The notes: generated by a model from the sequence alone, not told the origin. A stretch of 64,000 nucleotides of DNA from UBA10438 sp964432155 (GCA_964432155.1 CAYSMF010000003.1:124001-188000); one strand, 5' to 3'; shown: positions 41,423 to 51,417, numbered from the stretch's first letter. Made by a program: numbers and translations.

Positions 41423-43336
41423 ATGGCACTCAACAGTAACATCCCGGACGGACCGGTTCAGCAGAAGTGGGACAAGCACCGTGCTGAACTGAAGCTCGTC
41501 AACCCAGCCAACAAGCGGAAGTACAACGTTATCGTGGTCGGTACCGGTCTTGCTGGTGCATCGGCTGCGGCAACACTTGCTGAGCTTGGATACAATGTAT
41601 CGGCGTTTACGTATCACGATTCTGCTCGTCGCGCGCACTCGATTGCCGCGCAGGGCGGTATCAACGCTGCGAAGAACTACCAGAACGACGGTGACTCCGT
41701 ATGGCGTTTGTTCTACGACACGGTCAAGGGCGGTGACTTCCGCGCTCGCGAAGCCAACGTGTACCGACTCGCACAGGTGTCGACAAGCATCATCGATCAG
41801 TGCGTCGCCCAAGGTGTGCCATTCGCACGTGAGTATGGTGGCTACCTGAGCAACCGCTCGTTCGGTGGCGCTCAGGTATCGCGGACGTTCTACGCGCGGG
41901 GACAAACGGGTCAGCAGCTCCTCATTGGCGCTTATCAAGCGCTCTCTCGCCAAGTCGGACTCGGCAAGGTGAAGCTGCATAACAAGCAAGAGATGATGGA
42001 CCTCATCGTTGTCGATGGTCGCGCTCGTGGCATTGTCACTCGCGACATGGTGACGGGTAAGGTGCAGTCGCACATGGCCGATGCTGTTGTGTTGGCGACA
42101 GGCGGATACGGCAACGTGTTCTACCTCAGCACAAACGCAAAGGCATGTAACGTTACAGCGACGTATCGCGCGCACAAGCGTGGCGCGTTCTTTGCCAACC
42201 CATGCTACACGCAGATCCACCCAACATGTATTCCGCAGAGCGGCGATTATCAGTCGAAGCTCACGCTGATGTCTGAGTCGCTTCGTAACGACGGACGTAT
42301 TTGGGTTCCAAAGCAGAAGGGCGATACGCGTTCGCCGGATCAGATTCCTGAGTCGGAGCGCGATTATTATCTCGAGCGCAAGTACCCATCGTTTGGCAAC
42401 CTCTCCCCACGTGATATCGCATCACGTGCTGCGAAGGAAGCGTGCGATGACGGTCGCGGAGTTGGTCCAGGCGGACTTGGTGTGTATCTCGATTTCTCGG
42501 ATGCCATCCGCCGACTTGGTGAAAAGACGATTGCTGATCGCTACGGCAACCTCTTCGAAATGTACGAGCGCATTACGGGTGAAGATCCGTACAAGGTGCC
42601 AATGCGTATCTACCCTGCGGTCCACTATACCATGGGTGGCTTGTGGGTCGACTACAACCTGATGTCGAATGTGCCAGGATTGTTCGTGCTTGGCGAAGCC
42701 AATTTCTCCGATCACGGTGCAAACCGTCTCGGCGCATCGGCGCTCATGCAGGGTCTGGCCGACGGATACTTTGTGATTCCGTACACAATTGGTGGCTACT
42801 TCGCCAATGGCGGACTTCAGAGTGTGAGCAACGACTCGCCTGAAGCACGCTCGGCCGTGCAGGAAGCTGAGCAAAAGATTGCAGCACTCCTTGCCCTGAA
42901 CGGCAAGCGTTCGCCGACATCGTTCCACCGTGAGCTAGGCAAGATCATGTGGGATAAGTGCGGTATGGCGCGCAACGAGCAGGGTCTCAAGGAAGCGCTC
43001 AAGCGTATCCCTGAACTCCGCGAAGAGTTCTGGCAGAATGTGAAGATTCCGGGTACAGGAACAGAGCTCAACCAATCGCTTGAGCTCGGCTTGCGCGTGG
43101 CAGACTTCCTCGAGTTCGCCGAGCTGATGTGCTACGATGCACTGCAGCGCAACGAATCATGTGGCGGCCACTTCCGTGAAGAGTATCAGACAGAAGATGG
43201 CGAAGCAAAGCGTAATGATGACGAGTACTGCTATGCAGCAGCATGGGAGTACAATGGTGTAGGTGCAACGCCAACACTGCACAAGGAAGAACTCTCGTTC
43301 GAAAATGTCAAACTGGCAACACGGAGCTACAAGTAA
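41423..43336 (+). CDS. sdhA: Succinate dehydrogenase/fumarate reductase flavoprotein subunit
   Basis: 637 aa. The FAD site is VVGTGLAGASAAATLAELG. The His that covalently binds FAD is in RRAHSIAAQGGINAA. Substrate-site residues include HPTCIPQS and ARRAAKEA-like RDIASRAAKEAC, and the substrate-side HYTMGGLWVDYN. It oxidises succinate to fumarate, or the reverse, at the membrane on the cytoplasmic side. The length and order (C-A-B) are typical of the B-type enzyme. The stop codon overlaps the sdhB ATG by one base (TAATG). Confidence 0.97.
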   Translation: MALNSNIPDGPVQQKWDKHRAELKLVNPANKRKYNVIVVGTGLAGASAAATLAELGYNVSAFTYHDSARRAHSIAAQGGINAAKNYQNDGDSVWRLFYDTVKGGDFRAREANVYRLAQVSTSIIDQCVAQGVPFAREYGGYLSNRSFGGAQVSRTFYARGQTGQQLLIGAYQALSRQVGLGKVKLHNKQEMMDLIVVDGRARGIVTRDMVTGKVQSHMADAVVLATGGYGNVFYLSTNAKACNVTATYRAHKRGAFFANPCYTQIHPTCIPQSGDYQSKLTLMSESLRNDGRIWVPKQKGDTRSPDQIPESERDYYLERKYPSFGNLSPRDIASRAAKEACDDGRGVGPGGLGVYLDFSDAIRRLGEKTIADRYGNLFEMYERITGEDPYKVPMRIYPAVHYTMGGLWVDYNLMSNVPGLFVLGEANFSDHGANRLGASALMQGLADGYFVIPYTIGGYFANGGLQSVSNDSPEARSAVQEAEQKIAALLALNGKRSPTSFHRELGKIMWDKCGMARNEQGLKEALKRIPELREEFWQNVKIPGTGTELNQSLELGLRVADFLEFAELMCYDALQRNESCGGHFREEYQTEDGEAKRNDDEYCYAAAWEYNGVGATPTLHKEELSFENVKLATRSYK

Positions 43337-44085
43337 TGAACCTGCGACTTCATATCTGGCGTCAGTCCGGACCCGATGCACAGGGAATGCTCAAGACCTA
43401 CGACGTGCAGAACGTGAGTGAGCACATGAGCTTTCTTGAAATGCTTGATGTGTTAAACGAAGATTTGCTCGCGAAGGGTGAGATTCCAGTTGCGTTCGAT
43501 CACGACTGCCGCGAAGGCATTTGTGGCACATGCGGTATGGTCATCAATGGCCGTCCACATGGCCCCCTCGCACGCACAACAGCATGTCAGTTGCACATGC
43601 GCACATTCAAGGATGGCGACGAGATCTACATCGAGCCATGGCGCGCACGCGCGTTCCCGGTAATGCGCGATTTGATCGTTGATCGTGGTGCCTTTGACCG
43701 CATTATCCAAAAGGGCGGCTTCATCAGCGTCAATACGGGTAACGCACAGGACGGTAATGCGATTCCGATCTCGAAGCTCGATGCAGACCGTGCAATGGAT
43801 GCTGCGGCATGTATCGGTTGCGGCGCTTGTGTTGCTGCATGTCCGAATTCATCGGCCATGTTGTTCACGGCTGCAAAGGTCGGACACCTTGGTTCGTTGC
43901 CACAGGGTCAAACAGAGCGTTCAACACGTGCCATGAACATGGTACTCCAGATGGATGCCGAGGGCTTTGGTGCATGCACGAATCACTATGAATGTGAAGC
44001 AGCATGTCCGAAGGGAATCAGCGCAGAGTTTATTGCGCAGATGAATAAGGACTTTGTCTCGAGCGCATTTGGCGGTCGCGACTAA
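43336..44085 (+). CDS. sdhB: Succinate dehydrogenase/fumarate reductase iron-sulfur subunit
   Basis: 249 aa from the ATG at 43336, which overlaps the sdhA stop; this removes a 31-residue upstream extension. The [2Fe-2S] ligands are in DCREGICGTCGMVINGR and CQLHM; the [4Fe-4S] and [3Fe-4S] ligands are in CIGCGACVAACPNSS and CTNHYECEAACPKGIS. It relays electrons from FAD to the haem/quinone subunit. The gene closes the sdhCAB operon and converges on pdxJ with a 7-bp gap. Confidence 0.96.
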   Translation: MNLRLHIWRQSGPDAQGMLKTYDVQNVSEHMSFLEMLDVLNEDLLAKGEIPVAFDHDCREGICGTCGMVINGRPHGPLARTTACQLHMRTFKDGDEIYIEPWRARAFPVMRDLIVDRGAFDRIIQKGGFISVNTGNAQDGNAIPISKLDADRAMDAAACIGCGACVAACPNSSAMLFTAAKVGHLGSLPQGQTERSTRAMNMVLQMDAEGFGACTNHYECEAACPKGISAEFIAQMNKDFVSSAFGGRD

Positions 44086-44092
44086 GCCTCCA

Positions 44093-44803
44093 TCAACTTA
44101 CAGCAGCAACGTATTCTCGCACGGCCTGTTCGAATCCCACGAACAGGCCGTGTCGTACAAGGGCGTGTCCGATCGATACTTCTTCGATTTCTGGGATTGT
44201 TGTGATTGGACCAATGTTGCGCAGATCTAGGCCGTGTCCGGCCGTGACGACCAGTCCGGCTGCGTGCGCATACGTCGACGCGGATGCAATGCGCTCAAAC
44301 TGAATGTTCAAGGCTGCAGCATTGCGCGCATTGGCATACGTACCTGTGTGAAGCTCGATGATGTCAGCACCACACTGCACGGCAGCATCGATGTGCTGTG
44401 GATCGGGCTCGATAAACAAGCTTACCAGGATGCCTTTGTCGTGGAAGGCCTTGACGACGTCGCCGAGGTAGTCCTCGTTGCCGATGACCACCAAGCCCCC
44501 TTCTGTGGTGAGCTCTTCCCGCCGCTCAGGGACGAGTGTTACGAGGTCAGGCACAACATCGAGCGCAATCCCAATGATCTCCGGTGTGGCTGCCATTTCG
44601 AGATCGAGCTTTGTTGTGACCACATCACGAAGCACGCGCACATCGCGATCATTCACATGGCGACGGTCCTCGCGCAGGTGACATACGATTCCTGAGGCGC
44701 CGGCAAGCTCTGCCAAGACGGCGGCATGGACTGGGTCGGGCTCGATTCCGCCACGGGCCTCGCGGAGAGTAGCTACGTGATCGATGTTGACGGCTAATCG
44801 CAT
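44093..44803 (-). CDS. pdxJ: Pyridoxine 5'-phosphate synthase
   Basis: 236 aa TIM barrel. It condenses 1-deoxyxylulose-5-phosphate with 3-amino-2-oxopropyl phosphate in the DXP-dependent vitamin B6 pathway. Family landmarks: NIDHVATLREARGG at the N-terminus, CHLREDRRHVNDRDV, PDLVTLVPERREELTTEGG, IELHTGTYA, and the terminal SIGHALVRHGLFVGF. The length is normal. A perfect 13-bp hairpin lies within the last 60 bases of the gene. PLP made by this pathway is the cofactor of the SufS desulfurase encoded further downstream. Confidence 0.96.
   Translation of the reverse strand: MRLAVNIDHVATLREARGGIEPDPVHAAVLAELAGASGIVCHLREDRRHVNDRDVRVLRDVVTTKLDLEMAATPEIIGIALDVVPDLVTLVPERREELTTEGGLVVIGNEDYLGDVVKAFHDKGILVSLFIEPDPQHIDAAVQCGADIIELHTGTYANARNAAALNIQFERIASASTYAHAAGLVVTAGHGLDLRNIGPITTIPEIEEVSIGHALVRHGLFVGFEQAVREYVAAVS
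44120..44152. repeat. Perfect 13-bp inverted repeat inside the 3' end of pdxJ
   Basis: CACGGCCTGTTCG (44120-44132) and CGAACAGGCCGTG (44140-44152), with a 7-nt spacer. It encodes the RHGLFVGFEQAV segment of PdxJ while forming a strong hairpin 35 bp past the sdhB stop. No T-run follows on either strand, so it is not a canonical terminator, though it could slow transcription or protect the sdh mRNA 3' end. Confidence 0.75.
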
Positions 44804-44940
44804 GTGAACCTCATCAATGCAGTGCGTGTTGAGTTTGGCTCACAAAACTACCGTAACAGAATCGTTCTCATACTGTCTTTGTTGCGAGTATTTTCGTGCC
44901 TGCCGTCACAAGCACCCTGTTACAACACTGGAGATCGTTG

Positions 44941-47900
44941 ATGACCTCGTTTCGCCACCTTTGTATTGTAGCTCTCGTCGCAGCAGCGCTCCTTGCGGGA
45001 GTCTCGGCTGTTGCATCTCAAGCAACACCTGCAATGCGACCAGATTTGCATGGGTTCATTCCAAATGTTGGTCAGTGGCCATCGCATGTGCTGTACCTCC
45101 ACCGTGAGCAGAACCTCAACGTCTGGATTACGCGCACAGGTATTGTGATGGACCACCATGCTGTTGATCTCAATGCTCAGCAGCGAAAGGGGCATGCAGT
45201 TGAAGTGACGTGGAATGGTTCACGTGGTGGCGAAGCGCACTCAGAGCGTGCTACGGCAACGCGCGTGAACATGCTGGTTGGGAACAACCCGTCGATGTGG
45301 CGCACGAATGTACCTGTGTACGACCGCGTACGAGTGCGCAATATCTATCGTGGCATTGATGCGCTTTACTACCTCGAAAACGGTCATGTGCGCTACGATC
45401 TCGATGTGCGACCAGGTGCGGATGTGACAGCATTGAGTGTCAAGGTTGATGGCGCTGATGGTGTTGATCTTGCACCAACGTCGGTAAGTCTGCGTACAAG
45501 CCTTGGCTCAATTGCAATGTCGGACCTTTTCGCATACTTCATCGGTGGTGTGAACAGCCCGGCTGCCGCTCGATTCGTTCAGCATCGCGATGGATTCGGC
45601 GTTCATGTTGATGGCTACGATGGTTCGAAGCATTTGCGCATCGATCCAATCGTGTATGGAACGTATGTAGGCGGACCTTCATACGACCGCACTGTAGGCG
45701 TTCGTGTGACGACAGACGGTATTGTCGTTGGTGGGTCGACGGATGCGTTGACGTTCCCTGAGACAGTCGGTCGCTACCAGAAGTCAATTGCTGGTGAAAT
45801 CGATGCGTTTGTCGCACTTATGTCGTCGGATCTTGAGGATGTCATTGCGTATACATTCTACGGTGGCAGCGGTAACGACAAGATGACAGCCCTCACAACC
45901 GATGCTAGTGGCTCGGTGTTGTTCGTCGGTGAAACAACATCGTCGAACCTTCCACTCTCGTCGGGTGCAGCTGGACAGATCTACCGAGCGCAACTTGATG
46001 GGTTCGTCGTGAAGCTCGATAAGGCATTGAGCAAGCTTGAGGTGGGTGTCTACATCGGTGGTAACCGTGATGATCAGCCTACCGGTGTTGCGATCGATAA
46101 TGGTGGGAACATCTTTGTGTCCGGTGGAACAACCTCGACAGCAGACTTTCCAACGACGCTGGCACACCAGCGCACCCCGGGTGGACAGAAAGATGGCTTC
46201 TTGTGTCGACTGACGCCAAATGGTGGTGCGTTTGTGTTTAGCACATATTTCGGTAGAGAGGGCAACGAGACATTCACAGCGGTAACAGTGAATGCTGGAG
46301 GTGAGCCGTTTGTGACTGGTGTGACGTCGTCGTCAAACTTCGAAACAGCGCCTACACCTGGTCGATTCTCATCGAACCGTCTTCCGTACGACCGGACGTT
46401 CAATGGTGGAAACACCGATGCCTTTGTGATCAAGTTTTTCTCCGACGGAACACTGTCGAAGCGTGACGACGGTACATACTCGACGTATTTCGGCGGTAAT
46501 GGTGATGATGCCGGTATGGGCATCTTCGTTGATCAGACAGGCCGAGCCATCGTTGTAGGAACGACGACATCGACAAATCTCCCAACAACGGGTGGTTTCC
46601 AGACGCAGATTGCTGGCCAGCGCGACATCTTTATGGCTGTCCTGTCTGACGATGGCCGTTCACTTGTTTCGTGTACCTACTTCGGTGGAACCGGAAACGA
46701 TGACGTGCTTGGCGTTGCAAATCTCAACGCTACGGCGACGGGCGTCCTCTTCGGCACAACCACATCCAATGATTTCCCGACAAATGGCCTTGGTGCCATG
46801 ACCGAGCGTATCGGTCCATCTGATGGATTTATCTCCGTCATCAACACTTCGTCGATCTTGCGCTCGACACTCGTAGGTGGATCGGCTGGTGACTCCGTGA
46901 TTGCCGTCGCCCAAGACGCGCAGGGTGATACGTATTTCAGTCTCGCAACTGCCTCGACCGACATGGTCGTCACGGATTCTGTCCGATGGATTACTGCAGC
47001 TGGTGGTTCAGACGGGTACATTGGGAAGTATGCCTCGGGTCTGCTGACGCTGCGTTCGCCAAGCGGTGGTGAAGATTGGTGTATTGGATCGAACAACACC
47101 ATTACGTGGTCGGGTGAAGAAATGAACACGAACGAAAAGTACTTCGTGGAGATGTCTACCGATGCAGGAACATCGTGGACGGTCATTGCAAAGGATCTTG
47201 CTGTTCGTTCGTTCATCTGGAAGCCAGACGCAAAGCTCACACCAGGACCAGGGTATCGTGTTCGTGTGCAGACCTACCGCGGACACGTCGCGTCGAGTGC
47301 AAACTTCACGTTGAACGCTGGTCCATCGATTACCGAGCAACCAAAAGACACATCGGCATGCTCAGGCGCGGTAGAACTACGCGTTGCTGCTGCTGGAAAT
47401 GGACTGAAGTATCAGTGGCGAAAGAATGGTACGTCGATTCCGGGAGCTACCACAGCTACATTCCGAATTGCTGAAGTCAATGCATCAAGTGCAGGCCGAT
47501 ACGATGTTGTGGTAACTGGCGCATGTTCGCCAGCAGCGACATCGCGCCAAGCAACGGTCGCGGTCGGCACGCCTACGGCCATCACAACGCAGCCTTCGGC
47601 TGTGACTGTTGAAGAGGGTAAAAGCTTCCGCTTGAATGTCGTCGCAACGGGATCAACGCTCTCGTACCAATGGAAGCGTAACGGACAAGACATTGCGGGT
47701 GCTACGTCGGCCGAGTTTGCCGTGTCGTCATCAGCGAAGGCTGACGAAGGCTCGTACGTTTGTGTGGTGACGGGTGGCTGCGGTGTTGTAACGACGAACC
47801 CTGTGGCCGTGACGGTGACTCCATCGACATCAGTCGAAGAGGAACTTGCAGCGAACGGCATTGTGGTGCTGGGTCCACTTCCTGCAACTGACCGTGTAGC

Positions 47901-48111
47901 TGTTCGTTTGAGCTCGGCCCAGCCTGCCGATTGGACCGCAGTGATCCATGATGTGCGTGGAAATCGCGTGGCCGCCGTCCAGCTTGGATTCCTGCCAGCC
48001 GGCACCGTAGACGCACAGATCCCGCTGAGCAACCTGCCGAGCGGATCGTATACACTCGAGCTTACGTCTGTCCAGACAACGCTCCGAACCGGGATCGTTG
48101 TAAGTCGATGA
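44941..48111 (+). CDS. SBBP-repeat/Ig-like surface protein with T9SS tail (first of tandem pair)
   Basis: 1056 aa from the ATG at 44941 (GGAG about 10 nt upstream); it opens with a signal peptide ending VSAVASQA. Residues about 30-235 are the N-terminal domain typical of these proteins (GFIPNVGQWPSHVLYL). SBBP propeller repeats run to about 700 (YGTYVGGPSYDRTV, YTFYGGSGNDKMTAL, FSTYFGREGNETFTAV, YSTYFGGNGDDAGMG). A domain with MSTDAGTSWTVIAKDL is followed by two Ig-like domains with paired Cys (YQWRKNGTSIPGATTATF, YQWKRNGQDIAGATSAEF). The T9SS sorting tail reads LGPLPATDRVAVRL and ends GIVVSR. It is clearly a paralogue of the next gene. Confidence 0.9.
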   Translation: MTSFRHLCIVALVAAALLAGVSAVASQATPAMRPDLHGFIPNVGQWPSHVLYLHREQNLNVWITRTGIVMDHHAVDLNAQQRKGHAVEVTWNGSRGGEAHSERATATRVNMLVGNNPSMWRTNVPVYDRVRVRNIYRGIDALYYLENGHVRYDLDVRPGADVTALSVKVDGADGVDLAPTSVSLRTSLGSIAMSDLFAYFIGGVNSPAAARFVQHRDGFGVHVDGYDGSKHLRIDPIVYGTYVGGPSYDRTVGVRVTTDGIVVGGSTDALTFPETVGRYQKSIAGEIDAFVALMSSDLEDVIAYTFYGGSGNDKMTALTTDASGSVLFVGETTSSNLPLSSGAAGQIYRAQLDGFVVKLDKALSKLEVGVYIGGNRDDQPTGVAIDNGGNIFVSGGTTSTADFPTTLAHQRTPGGQKDGFLCRLTPNGGAFVFSTYFGREGNETFTAVTVNAGGEPFVTGVTSSSNFETAPTPGRFSSNRLPYDRTFNGGNTDAFVIKFFSDGTLSKRDDGTYSTYFGGNGDDAGMGIFVDQTGRAIVVGTTTSTNLPTTGGFQTQIAGQRDIFMAVLSDDGRSLVSCTYFGGTGNDDVLGVANLNATATGVLFGTTTSNDFPTNGLGAMTERIGPSDGFISVINTSSILRSTLVGGSAGDSVIAVAQDAQGDTYFSLATASTDMVVTDSVRWITAAGGSDGYIGKYASGLLTLRSPSGGEDWCIGSNNTITWSGEEMNTNEKYFVEMSTDAGTSWTVIAKDLAVRSFIWKPDAKLTPGPGYRVRVQTYRGHVASSANFTLNAGPSITEQPKDTSACSGAVELRVAAAGNGLKYQWRKNGTSIPGATTATFRIAEVNASSAGRYDVVVTGACSPAATSRQATVAVGTPTAITTQPSAVTVEEGKSFRLNVVATGSTLSYQWKRNGQDIAGATSAEFAVSSSAKADEGSYVCVVTGGCGVVTTNPVAVTVTPSTSVEEELAANGIVVLGPLPATDRVAVRLSSAQPADWTAVIHDVRGNRVAAVQLGFLPAGTVDAQIPLSNLPSGSYTLELTSVQTTLRTGIVVSR

Positions 48112-48142
48112 TATAGAACTGGTTAGAATCTGACAGTATAGC

Positions 48143-48190
48143 GCCAGCACCATGGGGGATCAAACCCGTGGTGCTGGCCTTCTTTTTTTT
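48143..48190 (+). terminator. Rho-independent terminator between the tandem SBBP genes
   Basis: A 10-bp perfect stem GCCAGCACCA / TGGTGCTGGC (48143-48152 and 48169-48178), extended inward by GGG/CCC, is followed by CTTCTTTTTTTT. It is a strong terminator, so the second SBBP gene needs its own promoter. Confidence 0.93.
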
Positions 48191-48271
48191 ATACGTATTT
48201 ACTCGTAACCCTTGGCAAAGAATGATGTTATTGATCTGTTACCCACGCATCCATCCATGCCCGAGTATCGT

Positions 48272-51200
48272 ATGACAAACGTTCTTCGACTCTTTTGCCT
48301 CGCACTCATTGCGTCGGCACTCATGCCCGTTGTATCAGGTGCCTCTGTCGGCGTGCCTTCTGCAACTGTTGATGGCTTTATTGCCAACGTTGGACAGTGG
48401 CCTGTTGAGGTGCTGTTTTGCGCACGGCAAAACGGCGCTGATGTGTGGATCACCCGCACCGGTGTTGTCGTCGATGCCTATGCTCTAGACAAGCTAAACG
48501 ATCGTCGCATTGGCGACATCGAACGTCAGGTTGTCGTAGGCCAGGCTCGACCAGCACGTGTTTCGATGAGTGAGCCAATTGCCACGGTAAGCTTTTTCCG
48601 TGGAGGTGGGCAGCAGGTTACAGCTCCTGTGTACTCGCATATCCTCCTCGGAGACATTGTGCCGGGTGTGAGCTTTGCGTTCTCGCGTAATGCCGATGGT
48701 CGTGTTGTTCGCAATATGATCGCAGCACCAGGAGCAGACATTGGTCGCGTTTCGATTGAGCGCATCGGCACACGCAACGAACTCATGGATGTCACGGTTG
48801 TGACGTCGACCGTGTTCGGCACATATCTCGGTGGACCGCAAAAGGATGAGATCAAGTCTGTCGTTCGGTTGTCGAACTCGAATGTCATTGTCGCCGGAAC
48901 AACCTCGCAGCTGGAGTTTCCGCAAGGGACGACAGGGGGCTACTCAACTGCGCTGAAGGGAACATCAGACGGCTTTGTTGCTCGCTACGATTGGAAGCTT
49001 CAAAAGGTCCTTTCATACACCTTCATTGGTGGCGGCAGCGACGATCGTATCCACGACGTCGCAATTGATAAGCAGAACAACGTATACGTCTGCGGTGAGA
49101 CGAATTCTGGCGACCTGCCAACGACGTCTGGTGTGTCCGGAAAGATCTATAAGGCTGGACAGGACGCCTTCGTTGCAAAGCTCGACTCGACACTGAGTAA
49201 GCTCGGAGTCTGTTTCTACCACGGTGGAAACAAGGACGACATGGGGTATGCAATTGCTGTCGATGGAAACGGTTTGATCTACCTAGCTGGTGGCACAAAC
49301 TCTACGACGAACTTCCCAGTGACATTTCCAGTAACGATTCGCATCAACATCCCAGGTGGCTGGGGTCGTCCGCCATCAACTCGTGATGAGCCAGGCGGTG
49401 GTGCTAACATGGGTCAGATCGACGGCTTCATCGCATCGTTTTCTGCTAACGGATCGGTTCAGCAGTCGCGCTTCTTTGGTCGTGAAGGCATCGAATATTT
49501 TAACGACATGGCTGTTGACAAGTCAAGCTCGGTCTACTTGACGGGCGTTACAACCTCTGCCAACTTTGAAACAGCACCGACATCCGACCGATTCTCATCT
49601 GGTCGTGTACCATACGATCGCACATTCAACGGTGGCAACACCGATGCGTTTGTTGTGAAGGTGAACAACGAACTTGCCCTTGCAAAGTCGGACGACGGCA
49701 CGTATTCAACATTCTTCGGTGGCGATGCTGAAGATGCAGGCCGCGGCATCTTTGTCGACGAACTCGGTCGCGCTACCGTAGTAGGTGTGACAACATCCAA
49801 GAACCTCCCAACGGTCGGTACGCTGTTTACTCAGCGCATTGGTGATCAAGACATTTTCATGGCAGTGCTCAGTGATGACGGACGCGAACTCAACAGCGCG
49901 ACCTACTACGGAGGCAGTGCCCGCGAAGAGATCATGGGAGCCACGCAGTACATGGGTACTGGTACGGCCGTGATCTATGGTAGCACAACATCGATGGATT
50001 TCCCGGTCACGGGTGATGGTGCGGTTTCGGACCGTGGTGGTGCGGCAGATGGATTTATCGCGCTGATCAACACATCGACAAACAAGTTCGCAACGCTCAT
50101 CAACGGCGATGGCGATGATACTGTCCGCAGTGTTGCTGTTGACCACGTTGGTGATTTGTACTATGCCGTCGCAACTACATCGACCTCGCTCCGTGCGCAC
50201 GACTCGGCTGCAGCGCAGCATGCGTCCGGTTCGGACATGTACGTGGCAAAGCACGCCTTTGGTGTTCTTGAGCTTACATCACCTGCAGGCGGCGATACAT
50301 GGTGTGTCGGTTCCAATCGCACAATCTCGTGGTCGACACTCGGCTTTGCTGACTCAACAAACTTCTACGTGCAAATCGCACCAGAAGGCACGGAAAACTG
50401 GACTGACCTGAAGCAACGCGTGGTTGGACGTAATCTGCAGTGGAAGGTCACATCACTTCCGACAGGTCGTTACGTTGTTCGCGTGTGTTCGTATCGCGGA
50501 CATGTAAGCAAGCTGCTCACGCCCCTTACGATCTCCAATCCACCAGCAATCACAAAGCAGCCAGTGAGCACAAGCGCATGTGCAGGCAAGCCTGCAACGC
50601 TTTCTGTGGAAGCATCGGGTGCTACGCTGAAGTATCAGTGGCGCAAGGGTTCGGTCGACATCCCAGGTGCGACGGCCGCAACGTACACGATTGCGTCGGT
50701 TGATCAATCATCGGTTGGACAGTACGCATGTACCGTAAGCGGTGCGTGCTCACCAAGCGTTGTATCACAAGCTGTGACCGTAAGCGTAGGAAACGCGCCA
50801 GCAATCACAACGCAACCTGCCGGACTCACTGTTGAGCAGTCGAAGCCATTTACGCTTCGTGTTGCCACATCGGCATCGTCAGTGACGTACCAGTGGAAGA
50901 AGGACGGCACACCAATCTCTGGTGCAACAACAGCGGAGTACACCGTTGCGGCTGCATCCTTGAGCGACGCTGGAAGCTATGTATGCACAATCGATGGTGG
51001 TTGTGGTTCAGTAAACTCCGAGCCAGCCGTTGTCGTTGTGACGCCTACCACAAGCGTCGACGAAGACCGTTCATCCGACGTGGCATGGTTGCGCCTGATT
51101 GGTCCAACACCAGCAACGGAACAGGTGGCCTTCGATGTGGTTGGTGAAGGCGAAGACTACACAGTAACTGTTCTCGACCTGCAAGGACGCACGATGATGT

Positions 51201-51334
51201 CGCTGGCACTCGGACGCGTTGAGGATGCTCGTCGTGTCGCAATCGCTACCGACCAACTCGCCAAGGGCGTGTACCTTGCTCAATTCCGCGCTGGTGATCG
51301 CATCGGTCACGTCCGCTTCACGGTAGGGAAGTAG
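48272..51334 (+). CDS. SBBP-repeat/Ig-like surface protein with T9SS tail (second of tandem pair)
   Basis: 1020 aa from the ATG at 48272, which gives a signal peptide MTNVLRLFCLALIASALM ending near VVSGA; ATG 48257 is an alternative, and neither has a strong Shine-Dalgarno sequence. The architecture is the same as the upstream gene: the domain with GFIANVGQWPVEVLF, SBBP repeats (FGTYLGGPQKDEIKSV, YTFIGGGSDDRIHDV, YSTFFGGDAEDAGRG), two Ig-like domains (YQWRKGSVDIPGATAATY, YQWKKDGTPISGATTAEY) and a T9SS tail (IGPTPATEQVAFDV ... FTVGK). Conserved stretches such as RVPYDRTFNGGNTDAFV show descent from a recent duplication. A terminator follows. Confidence 0.9.
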   Translation: MTNVLRLFCLALIASALMPVVSGASVGVPSATVDGFIANVGQWPVEVLFCARQNGADVWITRTGVVVDAYALDKLNDRRIGDIERQVVVGQARPARVSMSEPIATVSFFRGGGQQVTAPVYSHILLGDIVPGVSFAFSRNADGRVVRNMIAAPGADIGRVSIERIGTRNELMDVTVVTSTVFGTYLGGPQKDEIKSVVRLSNSNVIVAGTTSQLEFPQGTTGGYSTALKGTSDGFVARYDWKLQKVLSYTFIGGGSDDRIHDVAIDKQNNVYVCGETNSGDLPTTSGVSGKIYKAGQDAFVAKLDSTLSKLGVCFYHGGNKDDMGYAIAVDGNGLIYLAGGTNSTTNFPVTFPVTIRINIPGGWGRPPSTRDEPGGGANMGQIDGFIASFSANGSVQQSRFFGREGIEYFNDMAVDKSSSVYLTGVTTSANFETAPTSDRFSSGRVPYDRTFNGGNTDAFVVKVNNELALAKSDDGTYSTFFGGDAEDAGRGIFVDELGRATVVGVTTSKNLPTVGTLFTQRIGDQDIFMAVLSDDGRELNSATYYGGSAREEIMGATQYMGTGTAVIYGSTTSMDFPVTGDGAVSDRGGAADGFIALINTSTNKFATLINGDGDDTVRSVAVDHVGDLYYAVATTSTSLRAHDSAAAQHASGSDMYVAKHAFGVLELTSPAGGDTWCVGSNRTISWSTLGFADSTNFYVQIAPEGTENWTDLKQRVVGRNLQWKVTSLPTGRYVVRVCSYRGHVSKLLTPLTISNPPAITKQPVSTSACAGKPATLSVEASGATLKYQWRKGSVDIPGATAATYTIASVDQSSVGQYACTVSGACSPSVVSQAVTVSVGNAPAITTQPAGLTVEQSKPFTLRVATSASSVTYQWKKDGTPISGATTAEYTVAAASLSDAGSYVCTIDGGCGSVNSEPAVVVVTPTTSVDEDRSSDVAWLRLIGPTPATEQVAFDVVGEGEDYTVTVLDLQGRTMMSLALGRVEDARRVAIATDQLAKGVYLAQFRAGDRIGHVRFTVGK

Positions 51335-51373
51335 CCGTAGCCCCTTGCGGGCCGTAACAATTGCATGAACATT

Positions 51374-51417
51374 ACGCCGTCGTTGCGTTCCTACGGGAAC
51401 CCAGCGACGGCGTTTTC
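51374..51417 (+). terminator. Rho-independent terminator after the second SBBP gene
   Basis: Stem ACGCCGTCG / CGACGGCGT (51374-51382 and 51405-51413) with inner pairing of GTTCC and GGAAC, followed by TTTTCC. It separates the SBBP pair from the suf run. Confidence 0.85.

Noticed and set aside
41291..42220. 309-codon minus-strand open frame opposite sdhA
   Set aside because: sdhA is unambiguous on the plus strand; the antisense frame has no family features.
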